From Vibrio penaeicida (GTDB taxonomy: Bacteria > Pseudomonadota > Gammaproteobacteria > Enterobacterales > Vibrionaceae): 64,000 nucleotides of DNA. Location of the stretch: contig NZ_BFAQ01000005.1 in assembly GCF_002933855.1 (NCBI RefSeq), forward strand, positions 38,011 through 102,010. Direction: 5' to 3'. A program made the position numbers and the translations under genes. Under the pieces are notes generated by a model. The model saw only the letters and a program-made list of their open reading frames with translations. It did no database searches and was not told the origin of the DNA. Of this stretch, positions 7,423 to 17,368 are shown one piece after another; positions within the stretch are counted from its first letter, which is position 1, and each line of letters opens with the position of its first letter.

Positions 7423-8271
7423 GCCGCCGCCAACCAGCGCTGCCATGGAACTGGAATGGTGAGGGGAACGAAAAGGCCGTTTCTTCCAGTTATATTGATT
7501 GATTTCTTGCTGGGTGAGTGAGGCAACCGAAGCCGTTTCCATCGCTTCTTGCTCGTCCATATCTGGTAATAGATCACGCAATCGAGACGCCAGCATGGTT
7601 TTTCCTGTTCCCGGAGGACCAAGGAACAAAAGGTTATGATTACCTGCTGCAGCTATCTCTAGCGCACGTTTTCCTTGCTGCTGCCCAATAATGTCTTGCA
7701 AACAACGAGACGACTCTTGTGTAACTGTGAGTTCGGGGGTCTGGAATAGAGAAAGGGATTTCTGACCACATAAATCAGCGCATACATCCAATAAATTGGC
7801 TGCTGATTTATGTGTATTTGCCCCAACCAATGCGGCTTGATCGCCATTGGTATCCGGTACTACTAAACAGCGATTATTCTTATTAGCCGCTAACGCGGCT
7901 GGTAACACGCCTTTAACTGATCTCAATTCGCCCGATAAAGCGAGTTCGCCAATAAACTCTATTTGCCCAAGCTTAGTGATGGCGATTTGTTCTGATGCCG
8001 CCAAGATCCCGAGCGCAATAGGTAAGTCGAAGCGCCCACCTTCTTTTGGTAAATCTGCCGGAGCCAGATTCACCGTTATGCGCTTGGCAGGAAACTCGAA
8101 GCCAGAGTTGATAATGGCGCTGCGCACTCTATCACGCGACTCTTTCACCGTTGTTTCAGGCAAGCCCACCAAAGTAAAACCAGGCATACCATTACTGATA
8201 TGCACTTCAACCGTCACCTCTGGAGCTTCCACTCCTACACACGCGCGGCTGTGAATAATTGCTAAAGCCAT
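7423..8271 (-). pseudogene. comM: 5' part of comM (YifB family Mg-chelatase-like AAA+ ATPase), interrupted by the island
   Basis: The first 283 codons are intact: the N-terminal ChlI-like domain (MALAIIHSRACVGVEAPEVTVEVHIS region) and the Walker A motif (GPPGTGKTMLASRL). Translation of the interrupted gene would then add only CHLYK before a stop in the island end. Normal ComM is about 500 aa, so the Walker B, sensor and C-terminal parts are lost. ComM is a hexameric helicase that promotes branch migration during natural transformation, so the strain should be impaired in integrating incoming DNA unless another copy exists. The neighbouring ilv operon confirms the locus. Confidence 0.9.
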
Positions 8272-8467
8272 GTTGCATCCTTGCCTATTATTTATACACA
8301 GTGATAATTTTATAACTATCTAATTTTTAAATAATTATTCACTTTATAGCTTTTTTCCGTACGCGATAAATGTGAAAAAAGTCTTACTTTTCCCTTGTCA
8401 TGTAACCAAAGAGTGTGTTACCACTAGAAACGCAAACAATTTCACAACTTTTGAATAATTAGAATTA
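8272..8467. promoter_or_regulatory. Divergent intergenic region between comM and ilvL
   Basis: This AT-rich stretch of about 200 bases must contain the promoters for comM (leftward) and for the ilv leader (rightward). A partial dyad GTAACCAAAGAGTGTGTTAC lies near 8402-8421. I could not assign a regulator to it. Confidence 0.4.
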
Positions 8468-8557
8468 ATGAATTTAACTACTCGCATTAACGCACTCGTT
8501 GCCCTGATTATCGTGGTCATTATTAGGACCGCGCGGGGGATTGTGGGTAGGAAGTAA
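8468..8557 (+). CDS. ilvL: ilv operon leader peptide, 29 aa
   Basis: The ATG at 8468 opens a 29-codon frame, MNLTTRINALVALIIVVIIR followed by TARGIVGRK and a stop at 8555-8557. Isoleucine, valine and leucine codons make up roughly half of the central part (LVALIIVVII). This is the expected composition of an attenuation leader that senses charged Ile, Val and Leu tRNAs. It is directly followed by the attenuator hairpin and then ilvG. Confidence 0.92.
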   Translation: MNLTTRINALVALIIVVIIRTARGIVGRK

Positions 8558-8573
8558 CCACAGAATAGCAAAA

Positions 8574-8606
8574 ACCCCCGCGCTGAGAAGCTCGGGGGTT
8601 TTTTTA
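8574..8606 (+). terminator. ilv attenuator
   Basis: A GC-rich stem (ACCCCCG ... CGGGGGT) is followed by a run of seven T residues, 17 bases after the ilvL stop. Its position and form are those of the regulated terminator of ilvGMEDA. Confidence 0.92.
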
Positions 8607-8730
8607 TAACTTAAGACATGATTAACCGAACACAATTAGGTTAATACAGGAAGAAATGGGAGCACACGATGTGCAATGGCAATAAAGGGATGAAGCCGTT
8701 TCATCCCTCGCAAATCGCAGGAGAACAACT

Positions 8731-10377
8731 ATGACAGGTGCTGAATTAGTTGTTGCGGCTTTGCAGCAAGAAGGTATTAAGACAATATTTGGCTACCCTG
8801 GCGGGGCAATCATGCCAATATATGATGCGTTATATGATGGTGGTGTGGAGCACATCCTATGTCGCCATGAACAAGGTGCTGCTATGGCAGCCATTGGTAT
8901 GGCTCGTTCAACTCAAGATGTCGCTGTCTGTATGGCCACATCTGGACCAGGCGCAACCAACCTAGTCACTGGACTCGCGGATGCATTTCTCGATTCCGTT
9001 CCATTGGTTGCCATCACAGGTCAGGTTGCCAGCTCTCATATCGGTACCGATGCCTTCCAAGAAATGGACGTCATTGGTATGTCTTTAGCGTGTACTAAGC
9101 ACAGTTACCTCGTTACAGACATCAATGATCTCGCTCCCACTCTTGCTGAAGCTTTTGAAGTGGCGAAAAGTGGCCGTCCAGGCCCAGTCATTGTCGATAT
9201 TGCTAAAGATGTGCAGTTAGCTCAAGCACCAACTGAAATACTGCCTCATTTTGAACCACCAGCCATCCCAGTTGCCAGCACAGAAGCCATATCACAAGCT
9301 CAAGAATTGCTTTCACAAGCAACGCGCCCAGTTTTGTATGTGGGTGGTGGTGTACAGCTTGCTAATGCGACCGAGTCAGTACGTGAATTTTTAAGAATTA
9401 ACCCAATGCCTTCTGTTAGTACACTGAAAGGTTTGGGTACTGTTGAGCGCCATGACCCTCATTACCTAGGTATGTTAGGGATGCATGGTACGAAAGCGGC
9501 GAATTTAGTGGTTCAAGAATCTGACCTACTGATCGTTGTGGGTGCTCGCTTTGATGACCGCGTGACAGGAAAACTCGATACTTTTGCCCCGCACGCCAAA
9601 GTTATTCACATTGACATCGATGCCGCTGAGTTCAATAAGCTGAGAACGGCAAACGCCTCAATACGCGGCGACATCAACGTGATACTTCCTCAGTTAGAGC
9701 TTTCACAAGATATTTCCCCTTGGGTTCATCACAGCGAAAGCCTAAGAAGTGGCTTTAAATGGCGTTATGACCATCCGGGTGACCCAATTTTTGCGCCGCT
9801 CTTGCTGAAGCAACTCTCTGACATGATGCCGGATTCATCGATTGTTTCTACGGATGTCGGTCAACACCAAATGTGGGCTGCGCAGCACATTCAACCTCGT
9901 GAACCTCAGAATTTCATCAGCTCTGCCGGTCTTGGCACCATGGGCTTTGGTTTGCCTGCAGCAATGGGCGCAGCGGTTGCACGTCCTAACGACCAATCTA
10001 TCCTTATATCAGGAGATGGTTCGTTCATGATGAATGTGCAAGAGTTGGGGACACTAAAGCGCCGCCAGATTCCAGTAAAAATGGTACTGCTCGACAACCA
10101 GCGTTTGGGCATGGTTCGTCAATGGCAGTCTTTGTTCTTTGATGGCAGGCACAGTGAAACCATTTTAGATGACAACCCAGATTTCATAATGCTGGCACAA
10201 GCGTTTGGTATTCCGGGCAAACAAATCACGCGTAAGGAAGAGGTTGAGCCAGCGCTGAAAGAAATGCTAGAGAGCAAAACGTCGTACCTGCTTCATGTAT
10301 TGATTGATGAAGAGCAAAACGTGTGGCCATTAGTACCACCTGGTGCTTCGAACAATGACATGCTGGAGAACACCTGA
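8731..10377 (+). CDS. ilvG: Acetolactate synthase II large subunit
   Basis: This 548-aa ThDP-dependent enzyme condenses pyruvate with pyruvate or 2-oxobutyrate, the first common step of branched-chain amino-acid synthesis. Seen in the sequence are the ThDP activating Glu region ([14 protein letters not shown]), the central FAD-type domain, and the C-terminal ThDP motif [15 protein letters not shown]...LDN. The gene is full length, so the isozyme should be functional, unlike the frameshifted copy of E. coli K-12. The start is set by AGGAG seven bases upstream. The stop overlaps the ilvM start by one base. Expression is under the ilvL attenuator. Confidence 0.97.
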   Translation: MTGAELVVAALQQEGIKTIFGYPGGAIMPIYDALYDGGVEHILCRHEQGAAMAAIGMARSTQDVAVCMATSGPGATNLVTGLADAFLDSVPLVAITGQVASSHIGTDAFQEMDVIGMSLACTKHSYLVTDINDLAPTLAEAFEVAKSGRPGPVIVDIAKDVQLAQAPTEILPHFEPPAIPVASTEAISQAQELLSQATRPVLYVGGGVQLANATESVREFLRINPMPSVSTLKGLGTVERHDPHYLGMLGMHGTKAANLVVQESDLLIVVGARFDDRVTGKLDTFAPHAKVIHIDIDAAEFNKLRTANASIRGDINVILPQLELSQDISPWVHHSESLRSGFKWRYDHPGDPIFAPLLLKQLSDMMPDSSIVSTDVGQHQMWAAQHIQPREPQNFISSAGLGTMGFGLPAAMGAAVARPNDQSILISGDGSFMMNVQELGTLKRRQIPVKMVLLDNQRLGMVRQWQSLFFDGRHSETILDDNPDFIMLAQAFGIPGKQITRKEEVEPALKEMLESKTSYLLHVLIDEEQNVWPLVPPGASNNDMLENT

Positions 10378-10661
10378 TGCAACGCTATTTATTAGATATC
10401 AAAGCCGACGATAAACCCGTGTTGCTGGAACGTGTTCTTCGCGTTGTACGCCATCGCGGTTTCATTATTCGCCAAGTCGCTGCCACTCAAAACCATGAAA
10501 GTAAAGTGGCCAGTGTTGAGATCATCGTTGACAGTGATCGCCCCATTTCTATGTTGGTCAGCCAGATCGAAAAATTGTGGGACATTCGCTCTGTCGATGT
10601 CACTGAGATCGAAACGAACGAACTCCCCAATAATAACTTACAACAAAAAGTGTGTGCATAA
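10377..10661 (+). CDS. ilvM: Acetolactate synthase II small regulatory subunit
   Basis: This 94-aa protein is a single ACT-domain subunit (YLLDIKADDKPVLLERVLRVVRHRGF) that stabilises and activates IlvG. Its start overlaps the ilvG stop (TGATG), indicating translational coupling and 1:1 production. Length and position fit IlvM. Confidence 0.95.
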   Translation: MQRYLLDIKADDKPVLLERVLRVVRHRGFIIRQVAATQNHESKVASVEIIVDSDRPISMLVSQIEKLWDIRSVDVTEIETNELPNNNLQQKVCA

Positions 10662-10676
10662 GGAAGGAACGCGAAC

Positions 10677-11642
10677 ATGACAGCAAGAACAGCCGATTAC
10701 ATCTGGTTTAATGGTGAAATGGTTCCATGGGGTGAAGCGAACGTTCACGTTTTGACCCACGCTATGCACTACGGTACGTCAGTATTTGAAGGGGTACGTT
10801 GCTACAACACCCCGAAAGGTCCTATCGTATTCCGTCACTTAGAGCACGCTAAACGCTTAAAAGATTCTGCCAAAATCTATCGCTTCCCGATTCCATATAC
10901 TGTCGAAGAAATCATGGAAGCCACCCGTGAAACATTACGTCAAAACAAATTGGACAACGCGTATATCCGCCCATTAGGTTTTGTTGGTAATGTCGGTTTA
11001 GGGGTATGCCCACCTGAAGGAACAGAAATGGAAGTGATCATTGCGGCATTCCCTTGGGGTTCTTATTTAGGTGAAGAAGCATTGGAAAGTGGCGTTGATG
11101 CGATGATTTCAAGCTGGAACCGTGCTGCACCAAACACGATTCCGACGGCAGCTAAAGCTGGGGGCAACTATTTATCTTCTCTCCTCGTAGGCGGAGAAGC
11201 TCGTCGCCACGGTTACGACGAAGGCATTGCTCTAAGCGTAGATGGGTATCTATCGGAAGGTGCTGGTGAAAATATCTTTGTCATTAAAGACGGTGTTCTA
11301 ATGACTCCACCAGCCACTAGCGCCATTCTACCGGGTATCACTCGCGACTCTATCATGACTCTAGCCAAAGACAGAGGCTACGAAGTACGCGAAACCAATA
11401 TTGCCCGTGAAGCCTTGTATCTAGCCGATGAAGTTTTCATGACAGGCACAGCAGCAGAAATCGTTCCTGTTGCAACCATAGATAAAATTGAAGTGGGCAA
11501 CGGTAAACGCGGCCCTATCACTAAAGTACTGCAAGACGCCTATTTTGGCTTGTTTAATGGCACCACAGAGGACAAGTGGGGTTGGTTAGATTATGTGTAT
11601 CCTCAAGATGCCGAATCAACACAAAGTGCACCAGCGAAGTAA
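10677..11642 (+). CDS. ilvE: Branched-chain amino-acid aminotransferase
   Basis: This 321-aa fold-type IV PLP enzyme performs the last transamination to Ile, Val and Leu. The PLP lysine is in [14 protein letters not shown], and the family signature [19 protein letters not shown] follows. AAGGAAGG lies upstream of the ATG. It is the third gene of the ilv operon, 15 bases after ilvM. Confidence 0.97.
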   Translation: MTARTADYIWFNGEMVPWGEANVHVLTHAMHYGTSVFEGVRCYNTPKGPIVFRHLEHAKRLKDSAKIYRFPIPYTVEEIMEATRETLRQNKLDNAYIRPLGFVGNVGLGVCPPEGTEMEVIIAAFPWGSYLGEEALESGVDAMISSWNRAAPNTIPTAAKAGGNYLSSLLVGGEARRHGYDEGIALSVDGYLSEGAGENIFVIKDGVLMTPPATSAILPGITRDSIMTLAKDRGYEVRETNIAREALYLADEVFMTGTAAEIVPVATIDKIEVGNGKRGPITKVLQDAYFGLFNGTTEDKWGWLDYVYPQDAESTQSAPAK

Positions 11643-11653
11643 GGAATAAAACA

Positions 11654-13495
11654 ATGCCAATATACAGATCAGCAACAACAACACACGGTAGAAATATGGC
11701 TGGTGCTCGCGCTTTATGGCGTGCAACAGGTGTAAAAGAAGAAGATTTCGGTAAACCAATCATTGCTGTAGTGAACTCATTCACACAGTTTGTACCTGGA
11801 CACGTTCACCTAAAAGACATGGGTCAACTGGTGGCAGGAGAAATCGAAAAAGCGGGCGGCATCGCCAAAGAATTTAACACCATCGCCGTTGATGATGGTA
11901 TCGCCATGGGTCACGGTGGTATGCTTTATTCACTGCCTTCCCGTGAACTGATCGCCGATTCTGTTGAGTACATGGTAAACGCGCACTGTGCAGATGCGAT
12001 GGTATGTATCTCGAACTGTGACAAAATCACACCGGGAATGTTGATGGCGTCAATGCGTCTAAACATTCCAGTGATCTTTGTTTCTGGTGGACCAATGGAA
12101 GCCGGTAAAACCAAGCTTTCAGATCAGTTGATCAAACTCGATCTAGTTGATGCGATGATCCAAGGTGCCGATCCAACGGTATCCGATGAACAAAGCCAGC
12201 AGGTAGAGCGTTCAGCGTGCCCAACTTGCGGTTCGTGTTCCGGTATGTTCACCGCGAACTCGATGAACTGTCTAACAGAAGCACTTGGTCTTTCTCAACC
12301 GGGTAATGGTTCCATGCTAGCCACTCACGCTGATCGTGAGGAACTGTTCATCAATGCCGGTAAGCGAGTGGTTGAGCTTACTCGTCGCTACTACGAAAAA
12401 GACGACGAGACGGCGCTTCCAAGAAACATCGCAAACCGCGCCGCGTTTGAAAATGCCATGGCACTGGATATTGCTATGGGTGGTTCAAGTAACACTGTAT
12501 TGCACCTATTGGCTGCGGCTCAAGAAGGTGAAATCGATTTTGATATGAAAGACATTGATGAAATGTCTCGACGTGTCCCACACCTATGTAAAGTGGCACC
12601 ATCCACGCCAAAATATCACATGGAAGACGTTCACCGCGCTGGTGGTGTAATGGCCATTCTTGGTGAACTCGATCGCGCAGGATTACTAAACAGCGATACT
12701 CGTACCGTTCTGGGTTTATCTATGCAAGAACAGCTTGCAGAATACGACATCATCCAAACAGAAAATGAAGATGTTCTAAAATTCTTCCGTGCCGGACCTG
12801 CTGGTATTCGTACCACAAAAGCGTTTTCTCAAGATTGTCGTTGGGATCGCTTGGATGATGACCGTGAAAACGGCTGTATCCGCACCAAAGAAAATGCCTT
12901 TAGCCAAGAAGGTGGATTAGCGGTACTTTCGGGCAATATCGCTGAAGATGGCTGCATAGTCAAAACAGCGGGCGTTGACGAAGATAATCTGAAATTCCAA
13001 GGACCAGCTGTCGTATTTGAGAGCCAAGATACCGCAGTAGAAGGTATTTTGGGTGGAAAAGTAAAAGCAGGTGAAGTCGTTGTTATTCGTTATGAAGGAC
13101 CAAAAGGCGGACCAGGTATGCAGGAAATGCTTTACCCAACCACTTACTTGAAGTCGATGGGCTTAGGCAAATCTTGTGCACTTCTAACGGACGGTCGCTT
13201 CTCTGGTGGTACGTCTGGTTTATCCATCGGTCACACATCACCAGAAGCAGCCAGTGGCGGCACCATTGGTTTGGTACAAAATGGCGACATCATTACCATT
13301 GATATCCCAAGCCGCTCTATCACCCTAGACGTATCTGAAGACGAATTGGCTACGCGCCGTGCGAAACAAGATGAACTAGGTTGGAAACCGGCGAACCGCC
13401 AACGTGAAGTATCTTTCGCTCTTAAAGCTTACGGCAGCATGGCGACCAGTGCAGACAAAGGTGCAGTTCGTGACAAATCGTTGTTAGAGGACTAG
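11654..13495 (+). CDS. ilvD: Dihydroxy-acid dehydratase
   Basis: This 613-aa Fe-S enzyme converts dihydroxy acids to the 2-keto acids of valine and isoleucine. An upstream GTG at 11576 extends the frame into ilvE, but the ATG at 11654 ([19 protein letters not shown]) has AAGGAA just upstream and gives the normal family length, so it is chosen. Cluster-ligand cysteines are in [12 protein letters not shown] and [16 protein letters not shown]. The C-terminal motif [17 protein letters not shown] is present. Confidence 0.97.
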   Translation: MPIYRSATTTHGRNMAGARALWRATGVKEEDFGKPIIAVVNSFTQFVPGHVHLKDMGQLVAGEIEKAGGIAKEFNTIAVDDGIAMGHGGMLYSLPSRELIADSVEYMVNAHCADAMVCISNCDKITPGMLMASMRLNIPVIFVSGGPMEAGKTKLSDQLIKLDLVDAMIQGADPTVSDEQSQQVERSACPTCGSCSGMFTANSMNCLTEALGLSQPGNGSMLATHADREELFINAGKRVVELTRRYYEKDDETALPRNIANRAAFENAMALDIAMGGSSNTVLHLLAAAQEGEIDFDMKDIDEMSRRVPHLCKVAPSTPKYHMEDVHRAGGVMAILGELDRAGLLNSDTRTVLGLSMQEQLAEYDIIQTENEDVLKFFRAGPAGIRTTKAFSQDCRWDRLDDDRENGCIRTKENAFSQEGGLAVLSGNIAEDGCIVKTAGVDEDNLKFQGPAVVFESQDTAVEGILGGKVKAGEVVVIRYEGPKGGPGMQEMLYPTTYLKSMGLGKSCALLTDGRFSGGTSGLSIGHTSPEAASGGTIGLVQNGDIITIDIPSRSITLDVSEDELATRRAKQDELGWKPANRQREVSFALKAYGSMATSADKGAVRDKSLLED

Positions 13496-13498
13496 CCG

Positions 13499-15028
13499 AT
13501 GACACTGACCACTCAAACCGGCGCAGAATATCTGCGCCAAATCTTGCGCGCTCCTGTTTATGAAGTGGCAATGGTGTCTCCCTTTCAAGAGATGCCTCGG
13601 CTCTCTGCGCGCATTGGTAATCAAATTCAAATAAAACGAGAAGATCGCCAGCCTGTTCATTCATTTAAGCTACGTGGCGCTTACAACATGGTCGCGAGCC
13701 TAACTGATCAGCAAAAAGCATCGGGCGTCATTGCGGCTTCTGCCGGTAATCACGCTCAAGGCATGGCACTGTCGGGTACCAAATTAGGCATTCAAACTAC
13801 CATCGTGATGCCCAAGACCACACCAGATATCAAAGTCGATGCGGTTCGAGGGTTTGGTGGAAATGTGGTACTTCACGGCAATAACTTTGATGAAGCCAAA
13901 GCCGAAGCAGAAAGATTGTCTGCTGAACATGGTTATACTTTTGTGCCCCCCTTTGATCACCCTATGGTGATTGCAGGTCAAGGCACGATTGGTATGGAGA
14001 TGCTGCAACAAAATGGTCACCTAGACTACATCTTTGTGCCTGTTGGCGGAGGCGGTTTAGCTGCGGGCGTAGCGGTATTGGTCAAACAATTGATGCCAGA
14101 AATCAAAGTCATCGCTGTCGAGCCTGAAGAATCTGCGTGCCTAAAAGCAGCATTGGATGCGGGTGAGCCAGTGGTTCTGGATCAAGTGAGTATGTTTGCG
14201 GATGGTGTTGCGGTGAAGCGTATCGGCGAAGAAACATTCCGACTTTGCCAACAATACATCGACGGTCACATCAGTGTTTCCAGTGACGAAATCTGTTCTG
14301 CCGTGAAAGACATTTTTGAAGATACTCGTGCTATCGCCGAACCCTCAGGTGCTTTAGCTCTGGCGGGTTTGAAAAAGTTTGCCGAACAACATGAGTTGAA
14401 AGACAAACAACTTGGTACCGTGTTATCTGGCGCAAACACCAACTTTCATGGTTTGCGTTATGTCTCTGAGCGTTGCGAACTTGGTGAAAAGCGCGAGGGT
14501 TTACTCGCGGTGACAATACCTGAGCGCCAAGGTGCTTTCTTCGAGTTTTGTAACTTGATTGGCGGCAGAGCCGTGACCGAATTTAATTACCGTTACAACG
14601 ATGATCAGCTTGCCAATATCTTTGTCGGTTTGCGCTTACAAGATGGTCAGCAAGAGTTGGACAGCGTCATACAAGATTTACGCGACGGCGGATACCCTGT
14701 TGTCGATTTATCTGATGATGAAATGGCGAAATTGCACGTCCGCTATATGATTGGTGGCAAGCCGTCAAAGCCATTGAAAGAGCGATTGTACAGTTTTGAA
14801 TTCCCAGAATATCCGGGGGCACTTGTGAAATTCTTAAGTACGCTAGGCACCCACTGGAACATCAGCCTTTTCAATTACCGAAACCAAGGCGCGGATTACG
14901 GTCGCGTGCTTTGTGGGTTTGAATTGGAGGAATCGGATCTGACTCGTTTCTCTGCTCACCTTCGAGAATTAGGTTATCAGTGCAAGGATGAGTCGGATAA
15001 TCCGTCGTATCAGTTCTTTTTATCGTAA
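13499..15028 (+). CDS. ilvA: Threonine deaminase (biosynthetic)
   Basis: This 509-aa PLP enzyme (fold type II) converts threonine to 2-oxobutyrate, the committed step to isoleucine. The PLP lysine is in the motif HSFKLRGAYNM, and the phosphate-binding loop is VGGGGLAAG. The C-terminal third holds two ACT-like regulatory domains (starting near EGLLAVTIPERQGAF and ERLYSFEFPEYPGAL) that bind Ile and Val. It begins three bases after ilvD and ends the operon. Confidence 0.97.
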   Translation: MTLTTQTGAEYLRQILRAPVYEVAMVSPFQEMPRLSARIGNQIQIKREDRQPVHSFKLRGAYNMVASLTDQQKASGVIAASAGNHAQGMALSGTKLGIQTTIVMPKTTPDIKVDAVRGFGGNVVLHGNNFDEAKAEAERLSAEHGYTFVPPFDHPMVIAGQGTIGMEMLQQNGHLDYIFVPVGGGGLAAGVAVLVKQLMPEIKVIAVEPEESACLKAALDAGEPVVLDQVSMFADGVAVKRIGEETFRLCQQYIDGHISVSSDEICSAVKDIFEDTRAIAEPSGALALAGLKKFAEQHELKDKQLGTVLSGANTNFHGLRYVSERCELGEKREGLLAVTIPERQGAFFEFCNLIGGRAVTEFNYRYNDDQLANIFVGLRLQDGQQELDSVIQDLRDGGYPVVDLSDDEMAKLHVRYMIGGKPSKPLKERLYSFEFPEYPGALVKFLSTLGTHWNISLFNYRNQGADYGRVLCGFELEESDLTRFSAHLRELGYQCKDESDNPSYQFFLS

Positions 15029-15031
15029 TTT

Positions 15032-15055
15032 AAAACGGGGCGAAAGCCCCGTTTT
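15032..15055. terminator. Bidirectional terminator between ilvA and punR
   Basis: A perfect stem AAAACGGGG / CCCCGTTTT with a 6-base loop is flanked by A and T runs. It can serve the converging ilvA and punR transcripts. Confidence 0.92.
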
Positions 15056-15056
15056 T

Positions 15057-15968
15057 CTATCCGCTTGCAATCCAGTCTTGGTGCAGTTTTTCTGAAGCAC
15101 CTAGATAATTAATCATCCAGTCACGTAATCGGTGCTCTTCACTCTGACGCCAAACCATACAACAAGCACTCATTGGTCTGTGTTCTACCGTCAGTAGTTC
15201 TCTTGAGTAAAGCTCCCCACGCTCCAAGTACCCTTGTGCGATGTGTTTAGGCATATACCCTACCCCAACACCATTTTTTAAACACTCTATGGCGCTGAAC
15301 CAATTAGGCAGTAATATGCGCCGTTGCTCTTTGTAATGCCAGTTGTGCCGCTTAGGTAGCGTTATGGACGTATCATCGAGACAAATCGCAGGGTATGGAC
15401 TTACGGTATCTTCATTTAGGACGGGTTCTAAAACGCAAGGGTGCGCTGGCGACATAACGAAGACCCACTCTAAATCCCCCATAGAACGAATACCAAAATC
15501 GCCTCCAACAGGCACCGCAGCCGTAGCACCAAGTACGATATCTGTCCGCTCTTGCGAAATCGCTTCCCAAGATCCGTTAAACACTTCCATGTTGATTTGT
15601 AATTCAGCAAAATCGAAAGTCTGGTAAAAATCTTCAATCATCGGCTTTAATTTGTCGAGTTTGACGACGTTATCGAGGGTAACCTTCAATGTTTGATGCC
15701 ACCCCAATGCTGCACGACGCGTTTGAGCGCGGACCTCTTCCATTTCTCGCAGCATCTGCCTTGCGTGCTGAATAAACGTTTCACCTGCAGGGGTCAGTTC
15801 TACTTTTCTGGGCAATCGACGAAACAACAGCACGCCCAAATCTTGCTCGATCTGCCTGACACCATAACTCACCGCAGACGGCACTTTATGTAGACGCGCT
15901 GCCGCCGCGGTAAAGCTGCCCATTCTTGCAACCGTATCCAACATTTCTAAAGATTGTTTTGAGAACAT
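15057..15968 (-). CDS. punR: LysR-family regulator, probable purine-transport regulator PunR
   Basis: This 303-aa protein has an N-terminal winged helix-turn-helix (MLDTVARMGSFTAAAARLHKVPSAVSYGVRQIEQDLGV) and a C-terminal LysR substrate-binding domain. It is divergent from an MFS exporter-like gene of the YdhC/PunC type, the same arrangement as E. coli ydhB/ydhC (punR/punC), where PunR activates punC in response to purine nucleosides. The identity rests on sequence resemblance from memory plus gene arrangement; the ligand is inferred. Confidence 0.75.
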   Translation of the reverse strand: MFSKQSLEMLDTVARMGSFTAAAARLHKVPSAVSYGVRQIEQDLGVLLFRRLPRKVELTPAGETFIQHARQMLREMEEVRAQTRRAALGWHQTLKVTLDNVVKLDKLKPMIEDFYQTFDFAELQINMEVFNGSWEAISQERTDIVLGATAAVPVGGDFGIRSMGDLEWVFVMSPAHPCVLEPVLNEDTVSPYPAICLDDTSITLPKRHNWHYKEQRRILLPNWFSAIECLKNGVGVGYMPKHIAQGYLERGELYSRELLTVEHRPMSACCMVWRQSEEHRLRDWMINYLGASEKLHQDWIASG

Positions 15969-16105
15969 TTGCTTTCAAAATTTTTGATTGATAACTACAA
16001 AATATAGCGCTTATCGTTTCCTATATCCAAAAATAGAATAATTTAATCAAAGAAGGCGACCAGTGGATCGCTTTTAAACCATCAAAAATTTTAAACGGAA
16101 AATTG
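15969..16105. promoter_or_regulatory. Divergent punR/punC promoter region
   Basis: These 137 bases between the divergent genes are AT-rich, with TCAAAATTTTTGATTGATA near 15974-15992 and a second ATCAAAAATTTTAAA stretch just before punC. Such paired T-N11-A-like dyads are where a LysR regulator would bind. The exact operator is not resolved. Confidence 0.4.
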
Positions 16106-17308
16106 ATGAACATAACTAAATATCAACTCTTTTATCTTGCATGCTTATCGATGCTCGGTTTTATTGCTACCGATATGTACCTACCCGCATTCAAGGCAAT
16201 GGAGCAAGATCTAACGACAGGTCCCGAATCCATCGCTCTTTCTTTATCTATATTCCTAGGTGGCTTGGCTGTCGGTCAGCTAGTTTGGGGATTAGCCAGC
16301 GATAAATTTGGTCACAGGAAAACACTGGTTATGGGGCTGCTGATTTTTTCTGCCGCGTCGATGGGACTCGTTTTTACTAAAGAAATTTGGCAATTACTAA
16401 GCCTTAGATTTATTCAAGCGATTGGAGTTTGTGCACCAGCAGTCATTTGGCAAGCCATGGTCATTAGTCAACATTCAAAGAAAGTAAGCCAACAAATTTT
16501 TTCAACCATTATGCCCTTGGTTGCGCTATCACCAGCTTTAGCACCACAGCTTGGCGTGTTGCTACTGAACAACATAGGATGGCGCAGTATCTTTATTGCA
16601 CTAACGCTAATGGGTGTCGTATTAGCATTCATGACACTCGCACAAAAAGAGTCCAACGCCCCACATAAATCCACCAGCGTAAAAGCAGACATTTCTGCTC
16701 TCATGCACTCTCGGGTTTATCTAGGTAATGTGATGATGTTTGCCACTGCTTCAGCGGCTTTTTTTGCCTACCTTACTGGCATGCCCGAAATAATGGCAAA
16801 ACTTGGCTACGACGCGAAAGATATTGGCATGAGTTTCATCCCTCAAACCATCGCATTTATGTTGGGTGGGTATTTAGGGAAACGCTTTGTGGGTCTATAT
16901 GGTGATGAGCGAGTGTTAAAACAGCTACTGGCTTTGTTCAGCGTATCCTCCATGTTGGTGTTTGCCGCAACACAATGGGCTCTGACGACCATCTACCCGC
17001 TACTGATACCCTTTTGTTTTATCGCTGTAGCGAATGGTGCTCTTTACCCAATAGTTGTAAACCGAGCATTATCAAGTGCGAAACAAAGCCCAGCAACAGC
17101 TGCGGGGTTACAAAATAGCTTACAAATTTGCATCAGTGGATTAGCTAGTGCGTTGGTTGCATGGCTTGCAAGCGATGCGTTAAAGGTTACGGGAATAGCC
17201 ATCATCATTTGCTTAGCTGGACTTTGGCTGGGCTATTTTGTCTCGCATGAAAAAGCCGCTAGGCATTTCACACTGCCAGATAATTCGCGAGTTGCGAGAG
17301 AAGATTAA
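16106..17308 (+). CDS. punC: MFS transporter, PunC/YdhC-type (Bcr/CflA family)
   Basis: This 400-aa protein has twelve predicted membrane helices. The N-terminus GFIATDMYLPAFKAMEQDL and the loop motif GLASDKFGHRKTLVMG are characteristic of the DHA1 Bcr/CflA branch, and the strong resemblance to E. coli YdhC (PunC), including QAIGVCAPAVIWQA, supports a nucleoside importer role. The ATG at 16106 is preferred over the TTG one codon earlier. It is adjacent and divergent to its likely regulator. Confidence 0.8.
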   Translation: MNITKYQLFYLACLSMLGFIATDMYLPAFKAMEQDLTTGPESIALSLSIFLGGLAVGQLVWGLASDKFGHRKTLVMGLLIFSAASMGLVFTKEIWQLLSLRFIQAIGVCAPAVIWQAMVISQHSKKVSQQIFSTIMPLVALSPALAPQLGVLLLNNIGWRSIFIALTLMGVVLAFMTLAQKESNAPHKSTSVKADISALMHSRVYLGNVMMFATASAAFFAYLTGMPEIMAKLGYDAKDIGMSFIPQTIAFMLGGYLGKRFVGLYGDERVLKQLLALFSVSSMLVFAATQWALTTIYPLLIPFCFIAVANGALYPIVVNRALSSAKQSPATAAGLQNSLQICISGLASALVAWLASDALKVTGIAIIICLAGLWLGYFVSHEKAARHFTLPDNSRVARED

Positions 17309-17316
17309 GGCAAAAA

Positions 17317-17339
17317 GAAAGGAGCATAACGCTCCTTTC
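17317..17339. terminator. Terminator downstream of punC
   Basis: A stem GAAAGGAGC / GCTCCTTTC with a 5-base loop lies between the convergent punC and solute-binding-protein genes. Confidence 0.85.
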
Positions 17340-17368
17340 GCTCCATTTTTACTATCGAGTTGTGTCAA

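Noticed and set aside
11576..11653. N-terminal extension of IlvD
   Set aside because: It would overlap ilvE out of frame; the ATG at 11654 has a ribosome-binding site and gives the normal length.
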